A stretch of DNA of 64,000 nt, from the NCBI GenBank assembly GCA_950097015.1, contig CATNEN010000003.1, forward strand, positions 7,280,001-7,344,000, given 5' to 3'. How positions within the stretch are numbered: the stretch's first letter is position 1; each line of letters opens with the position of its first letter. Shown here in pieces: positions 58,301 through 64,000 of this stretch. The position numbers and the translations under genes were made by a program. The DNA comes from Macrostomum hystrix (Eukaryota; Platyhelminthes; Macrostomidae). Below the pieces are notes generated by a model that saw nothing but the letters and a program-made list of their open reading frames with translations, was not told the DNA's origin and ran no database searches.

Positions 58301-61300
58301 TCACAAGACTGGCACCTACGTAGGGACGCTGCGATGTCATTCAAATTCAGCAAGATGTCAGGAGCACTCCTCTTACTCGCACCTGGCCTAGCCCCACCCC
58401 ACTAGTCGGCGTCAGGACACACGGACTGTCCTCCCTACCCAAAAAAGCAAGAAAAAGACACATTTTGTCACGAATCGATTACAAGAGGTAATATCTTTAC
58501 GGCGTTTGCAGCAGGGCCCACTTGCCAGAGAGCGAGAAAGCGCGGAAGGAGCAAACCCCCAACAGGACCCTGTATTTTATAGTTCTACAGCTCAGCTGGA
58601 GCAAGGGAGGCGCCTAAAACCTCACCCACGGCCCCCGACCCACCACGCCAACCCAGCTACCAACTGGCCAATCACGGAGCAGCTGCGAGAAGGCAGCCAG
58701 ACCATGCGGCCTTGGCAGGCCAGTAGCCAATCAGCGCGCGGTAAACTGCACGAGAGGTAGACACCCTATTTGGCCAATAACAAAATTACTACGCTTAGAG
58801 GCTGGTGTAAACATAATGATGACACGATGGGACATAAGGAGCTTGCATTCAACAGGGCTGAGGCATGACGTATGGGAGACGTATAAGTGCATTAATATAA
58901 CAATAAAAAACATTAAATGCACTCACCGGACCATTAGCACCAACGGATGATTCTTCTTCAACGAGCCCTTAACCGATCGGAACTTCAGGTCCTTACGCAG
59001 ATGGCCATCAGTGTCGTAGATGTCTACATTTTGGCCTAGGACGTCGGCCATTGTTGAGGCGCTGTCTGAGCCGCCACCGAATCCACCGCCACTGCCCACA
59101 CTGCCTTGACCGCTGCTGGCACCGTTGGGGCTGCCTTCAATCTGATCAAAAGCGGACGTGGTGTCTTTGTTCCTAGTCGGCGCCCAGCTGCTGTACATGT
59201 CGTCCAGGAACTCGTAGTAGAAGACCACCTTGTAGTTCGGATCATCCGGTGGCCGGCGCTGTTTGTTGTTCTCCACGCACCTGTTGAAAACCTTCTCCGC
59301 CACCGTCGGCATCTTGCGGATTAGCTTCCTCAGAGGAGTGTCCTTCTCGCCCTTCTCACCGATGGTCTCATTGCGCAGGGCCTCCTTCCACTGACTGGAG
59401 TTGATCAGCGTCAAGACGATCTTCTTGTGTCCATGATCGATGGCGGCGTCCAGACAGTTGCAATTGTGCAGCGGGCTGTTGACGTTCGAGTACTTGATCC
59501 GATTGTCAACCTGCAGAGTTTTCGACATGCCAATTTAAACATTAGAGACGTAGCTGTTGTGCTATTTTCACCCTCATACCCTGGCGGCTTTTAAAGTAGA
59601 ATTCAAAACGGAGGTAGCTTTTTGTCCTCCTAAGTAGATTAGATTGCCATCAGCGTACATAGTATCCTCCACATAAAAAGCTGTCAATTTGACCTCCCGC
59701 AGTGAAAACGAATTCCTAGAAGCGAATCAACAAAGCACAGCTCACACGGGCCCCAATCTTCAGCAGCAGCTCAACCATCTCGAGGTGACCGCCCTGGCAG
59801 GCCAGGAAGAGAGGCGTCACGTTGGACTTGTCGGCCGGGTCAATCGGCGAGTCATTCTCCAGGAGCACCTGGGCCACCTTGGTGAAGCCCTTGGAGGCGG
59901 CGCAGTCCATGGCTGTCCAGCCTCGCGAGTTTCTCGCCTCAACATCGGCTTTGCCCTCCTCAATTAGGACCTGGCAGATCTTGGCGTGGCCGGCCAGGGC
60001 GGCCAGGTGCAGCGGCGTGTTCGAGTCTTCGTCCTCGTCGTGCGCCAGATTCCGGCTGAGGCGCAGCAGGTGCCTCACAATGGGCACGTGGCCAGCCTTA
60101 GCGGCCAGGTGAATGGGCGTCTCTTCGTCTTCGTTCTTGTCGTCGTACTTGGCCTTGTAGCGCAGAAGGAGCTCCACAACATCAAGGAACCCTGCAATTG
60201 CATCAAATTTTATGTTTTTTCTAAACTCGGTAATTTGTTCAATTTGGGATGCAGTCCCTTAAAGAAGGCTTCGGGGCTCGGTCGGACAGTTACGCCGATG
60301 AAGAACAATGCGCAAGTGCAGCAAAGATTTTTTCATAGATTGTTCAAAGCACACCTTTCTCGCACGCCACATGCAGCGGTGTATTGTTATTGACATCCGC
60401 TTCGTCAATGACGCTGTTCTCAGCGACTACCGGATTGTCCAGCAGGGCTTTGAGCACCTTGGTGTTGTGCCACTGGGCAGCCAGGTAGAGCGCCGAGCGG
60501 TCCTGACTGTCGGTACACAGCGGGTTGGCTCCTTTCTCCAACAGGATCTGGACGCAGCCAGGGTCGTCCTGCTGACAGCTGGCCAAGTGAAGCGGAGTGT
60601 TCTCCTCCCTGTCAGTGACGTCAATCACGGAGCTGTCTATATCCAGGAGGTACTTGAGCAGGCCTGTCTGATTGAAGTTTGCCGCTTTGTGCAGCGCCGT
60701 CTGTCGGTCAGCGTCCAGAGCGTCAAGGCTGGCGCCGTATCGAATAAGCAGCTCCACCATGGCTGTGCTGCCAGTGCGGGCGGCGAGGTGCAACGGCGTC
60801 TCCTGCCCGGTGTTGCACGCATTCACGAAGGCGCCTGAAGGATTTTTCAGTGGGCTTGGTTTTGGATTTTATTTTCTATGGGATACACGAGTTATCACAC
60901 AATTCTAACCCTTCTTGAGCAGAACTTCGGCTACATTGATGCACTCGTTCTTCACCGCGCTATGAAGGCAGGTGTTGTTTTCCATGTCCTTCCGGTTGAT
61001 GTAACGCTTCAGAAAGCCTTCGCCCTCTAATTCTGCCGAGTGAAGCAGGTAGCTGCAGATTTCTTCGTTGCCCTCTGCGCTGGCCAGGTGAAGCGCGGTG
61101 CAGCCGCTGTTCTCAACCATGTCCAGGTAGTCCTTGTCGTTGGTCTCCATCTCTAGCAGCATCTTGACTACTAGAACTTCGCTGTGCGCGCAGGCCAAGT
61201 GTAGAGCTGTCATGTCTTCATTGTCCGTGATCTGTTTCGGCAAATACGCCATGAATTTTAATAATTTTCCTAGAACGGCTCTCGGAGAAAACACGGGACT

Positions 61301-62387
61301 GAGTGGTCTAGCGCTCATGCTCTCACACCAATGTCCCTAAGCTCGAATCCACGGTGACGACACATTTTTGGGGGGCGCAGTCTTGGAGAGAAGGTTCATA
61401 AAAATAGTATTTGCGGGAGAGCTGTGGGCAGATGGCAAATCATTGGTGACAGTGGACACGCAGCCAGTGAAAAACGTAAGCCAATTCCGATGGAGCACCC
61501 ACTCACACAGGTGTGTACATCTGCCCTTAATTTTTTAATCGTCAGGCAGAGCTCAAGTACCTTGGTGCGAGAGGCAAGTGGTTTAAGGCAGCTTTTAAGA
61601 AATGAGCTCTTCGAATCTCCAACACCCCTACTCACACGCCAGATTGGTACTCGAGTGTTGTAGGCGCACTCTCCTTTATCAGAGCTGGTCGCTCGTCCCT
61701 TCTGCCGCAGTGTTTCGTAGTGCAGCAGGCACCTGGTTGCCACCAGGTTGCCTTTCATGGCCGCATAGTGCAGCGGAGTGCAGCCGTAGAAGTCCTTGCG
61801 CGTGAAATCAGCTCCGTACCTTAGCAGCAGGTAGACAGCATCTGTCTCGTCCTTGCAATTTAGGTGCAAATATAAACAAATTAGGGTTTTTAATTTCTTT
61901 TGGAGGTGTCCATCATTATACCAATTCACAAAAGATATGAGATAACGTATAAGAAGTAAGAAATATCATTAATAAAAGATGACAATTAATGTGCTCAAGT
62001 AATGTACTCGCAATTTAAAATTATCATTATTATGCAATTCTGTCATGTAGTTATGCTGTTAATTCATTTTTTCTCATTGCTCTAAGACAATAAACCTCTA
62101 AGATTATAGAGTATTAAAGAGGCTTATAATATGCATTGAAGCTTCTGTGCAAAACTCGTGTTTATTCTTCTTTTAGCTTGTACTACTTAAAAGCTCATCA
62201 GTAGCATTTAACGAACTTCAAAATTATTTAAGCATTGTTAAATTGGTCAATAATTTGTGCTGCACTGTGCAAAGAACAAACTTACGAATTTATCATCCGA
62301 CGAATGAATTAAACTATTCAAAGACTGCATTGGGAGCGAAATTGAGTTTGGGTTGTTACTTGATTTACCGTAAAACAAGTCGTCCAT
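55362..62387 (-). CDS. TRPA1: TRPA1-like ankyrin-repeat cation channel, eleven exons, 1160 aa, complete
   Basis: Tetrameric plasma-membrane cation channel, sensing irritants or temperature in other animals. Exons (minus): 62387-62286 (ATG, in-frame stop just upstream), 61851-61636, 61231-60910, 60834-60355, 60191-59746, 59510-58927, 58160-57839, 57468-57337, 57249-56776, 56090-55791, 55466-55362 (TAA). They sum to 3483 nt with all phases matching. Residues ~40-560 hold about a dozen ankyrin repeats (e.g. GCTPLHYAAMKGNL, DETPIHLAAKAGHVPIV). A linker follows, with SPLHNCNCLDAAIDHGHKK, DPNYKVVFYYEFLDD and a Gly/Ser-rich insert. S1-S6 run from RWVYYINLGLYAIF to FLAIMSIIIMNLLVGLAVDD, with pore segment MMIGEFEYANTF, then NRMAMQVELAL as in TRPA1. 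Length is close to human TRPA1 (about 1120). Oddities: a 21-bp array made of the exon 9 donor fills intron 9, a minisatellite sits at the start codon, and intron 6 has promoter-like boxes. Confidence 0.93.
56160..56780 (-). repeat. 21-bp minisatellite that repeats the TRPA1 exon 9 splice donor
   Basis: About 29 units. In the transcribed direction each reads CTATGCAGGTGAGATTGGTGG or CTATCTAGGTGAGATTGGTGG. The first unit is the real exon-intron junction: exon 9 ends ...GCTATGCAG at 56776 and the intron starts GTGAGATTGG. The array fills about 610 of the 685 bp of intron 9. Confidence 0.95.
57530..57827 (+). repeat. SINE family A copy in TRPA1 intron 7 (antisense to the gene)
   Basis: The head is degraded, then the body: gtgcaatttaaacccatgagcg, gacgataaggaagtcagggc, gtgagtgtgtgctcaggagcc, gcaggtctagtgtcaccaaatgatg, cgcccgcagccccccta, and an (ATT)n tail of about 12 units at 57785-57827. 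The tail ends about 12 bp from the exon 7 donor. Confidence 0.9.
58573..58731 (-). promoter_or_regulatory. candidate internal promoter in TRPA1 intron 6
   Basis: Read on the minus strand: ATTGG boxes (plus CCAAT at 58727-58731 and 58668-58672) followed by TATAAAATA (58581-58573), inside a GC-rich patch (about 58500-58745). The nearer box is CCAATCACGG, like CCAATCACAG in the 8.6 kb promoter, and the box-to-TATA spacing is almost the same (87 vs 82 bp). Downstream lies exon 7, the start of the transmembrane domain. An in-frame ATG at 58225 reads MPVSSCGHQC... without a stop into exon 7. Confidence 0.4.
61290..61590. repeat. two SINE A-like pieces in inverted orientation in TRPA1 intron 2
   Basis: 61296-61395 is a plus-oriented tRNA-like head (actgagtggtctagcgctc, ctaagctcgaatccacgg, ggggggcgcagtcttggagag). 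61396-61590 is a minus-oriented degraded body (gcgggagagctgtgggcagatgg, gtgacagtggacacgcagcc, ctcacacaggtgtgtacatctgccc, taatcgtcaggcaga, gtaccttggtgcgagagg). It is older and more diverged than the other copies. Confidence 0.75.
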
Positions 62388-62394
62388 TCTTTAA

Positions 62395-63905
62395 GATCTC
62401 ACTCTGACTCTCCTACAATCTCACTCTGACTCTCCTACAATCTCACTCTGATTCTCCTACAATCTCACTCTGACTCTCTAACAATCTCACTCTGACTCTC
62501 TAACAATCTCACTCTGACTCTCTAACAATCTCACTCTGACTCTCCTACAATCTCACTCTGACTCTCCTACAATCTCACTCTGATTCTCCTACAATCTCAC
62601 TCTGACTCTCCTACAATCTCACTCTGACTCTCTAACAATCTCACTCTGACTCTCTAACAATCTCACTCTGACTCTCCTACAATCTCACTCTGACTCTCCT
62701 ACAATCTCACTCTGATTCTCCTACAATCTCACTCTGACTCTCCTACAATCTCACTCTGACTCTCTAACAATCTCACTCTGACTCTCTAACAATCTCACTC
62801 TGACTCTCTAACAATCTCACTCTGACTCTCTAACAATCTCACTCTGACTCTCTAACAATCTCACTCTGACTCTCTAACAATCTCACTCTGACTCTCTAAC
62901 AATCTCACTCTGACTCTCCTACAATCTCACTCTGACTCTCCTACAATCTCACTCTGACTCTCCTACAATCTCACTCTGACTCTCCTACAATCTCACTCTG
63001 ACTCTCCTACAATCTCACTGTGACTCTCTAACAATCTCACTCTGACTCTCTAACAATCTCACTCTGACTCTCTAACAATCTCACTCTGACTCTCTAACAA
63101 TCTCACTCTGACTCTCTAACAATCTCACCTTGACTCTCTAACAATCTCACTCTGACTCTCTAACAATCTCACTCTGACTCTCTAACAATCTCACTCTGAC
63201 TCTCCTACAATCTCACTCTGATTCTCCTACAATCTCACTCTGACTCTCCTACAATCTCACTCTGATTCTCCTACAATCTCACTCTGACTCTCTAACAATC
63301 TCACTCTGACTCTCTAACAATCTCACTCTGACTCTCTAACAATCTCACTCTGACTCTCCTACAATCTCACTCTGACTCTCCTACAATCTCACTCTGACTC
63401 TCCTACAATCTCACTCTGACTCTCCTACAATCTCACTCTGACTCTCCTACAATCTCACTCTGACTCTCCTACAATCTCACTCTGACTCTCTAACAATCTC
63501 ACTCTGACTCTCCTACAATCTCACTCTGACTCTCTAACAATCTCACTCTGACTCTCTAACAATCTCACTCTGACTCTCCTACAATCTCACTCCTATTCTC
63601 CTACAATCTCACTCTGACTCTCCTACAATCTCACTCTGATTCTCCTACAATCTCACTCTGACTCTCTAACAATCTCACTCTGACTCTCTAACAATCTCAC
63701 TCTGACTCTCTAACAATCTCACTCTGACTCTCCTACAATCTCACTCTGACTCTCCTACAATCTCACTCTGACTCTCCTACAATCTCACTCTGACTCTCCT
63801 ACAATCTCACTCTGACTCTCCTACAATCTCACTCTGACTCTCCTACAATCTCACTCTGACTCTCCTACAATCTCACTCTGACTCTCTAACAATCTCACTC
63901 TGACT
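62395..63905. repeat. 22-bp minisatellite TCTCACTCTGACTCTCCTACAA upstream of TRPA1
   Basis: About 68 copies of two main types (CTCCTACAA and CTCTAACAA), with rarer GATTCTC units, in runs that suggest block duplication. The array ends 8 bp from the TRPA1 start codon. On the TRPA1 sense strand it is GA-rich (GAGAGTCAGAGTGAGATTGT), so it must form the 5' UTR, the promoter, or both. Confidence 0.97.
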
Positions 63906-64000
63906 GTTCTTGAGTCACACTTCTAATAATCTATTAGATCATGTTTGAACTCGTGCAAACATGTAGTTATTTTGTTGCATTTCAGCGAGTTTAAATAATT
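63906..64000. other. unique sequence at the right edge
   Basis: About 95 bp beyond the 22-bp array, with no feature recognised. It might carry the TRPA1 promoter if the array is transcribed. Confidence 0.4.

Noticed and set aside
1-64000. CRISPR array suspicion from many direct repeats
   Set aside because: The repeats are head-to-tail without unique spacers, in a genome with spliced genes. They are minisatellites.

Overview
This is eukaryotic, metazoan DNA: genes are split by GT-AG introns, mRNA 3' ends carry AATAAA signals, tRNA-derived SINEs are present, and the proteins are animal families (TRPA1 channel, ELOVL6-type elongase, PTB adaptor, FERM protein, two 7TM receptors). The compact genes, short introns and very dense minisatellites suggest a small invertebrate, perhaps a flatworm or other lophotrochozoan. 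The sequence alone does not fix the species.

From left to right: (1) 1-5250, minus strand, the first two coding exons of a FERM-domain gene (FARP/FRMD type) that runs off the left edge, with a minisatellite in each intron. (2) 5.3-18 kb, mostly gene-poor. It has a CCAAT/TATA promoter-like island at 8.5-9.0 kb on the plus strand and five minisatellite arrays (14, 24, 20 and 16 bp units, plus the 14-bp GATC array at 4.5 kb). (3) 18.8-20.1 kb, single-exon GPCR 1. (4) 22.2-23.0 kb, a decayed PIF/Harbinger element with TIRs and a target duplication. (5) 23.6-26.1 kb, a 17-bp array. (6) 29.1-30.6 kb, single-exon GPCR 2, a divergent relative of GPCR 1. (7) 31.6-42.1 kb, a repeat desert of 24-, 23-, 29-, ~33-, 46- and 18-bp arrays, the 29-bp array being interrupted by a SINE. 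(8) 42.2-45.9 kb, minus strand, a complete four-exon PTB-domain gene (239 aa). Its intron 1 holds a nearly pristine mariner with 200-bp inverted repeats. (9) 47.0-49.4 kb, plus strand, a complete five-exon ELOVL6-like gene (326 aa), divergent from the PTB gene. (10) 51.1-53.9 kb, 33-bp and 26-bp arrays and SINEs. (11) 55.4-62.4 kb, minus strand, a complete eleven-exon TRPA1-like gene (1160 aa) with a 22-bp minisatellite touching its start codon and another array built from one of its own 5' splice sites.

The multi-exon models were assembled by reading splice junctions by hand. For PTB, ELOVL6 and TRPA1 the exon lengths sum to a multiple of three, and every junction keeps both the reading frame and the family alignment. 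Tandem arrays make up roughly 29% of the window by my coordinate sums. Two tRNA-derived SINE families, here called A and B, account for most of the dispersed repeats. The genes do not form an operon. The clearest functional neighbourhood is the divergent PTB/ELOVL6 pair, which shares a ~1.15 kb intergenic region. Most of the very long open frames in this window (up to 1065 codons) are artefacts of minisatellite unit length and are not called as genes.
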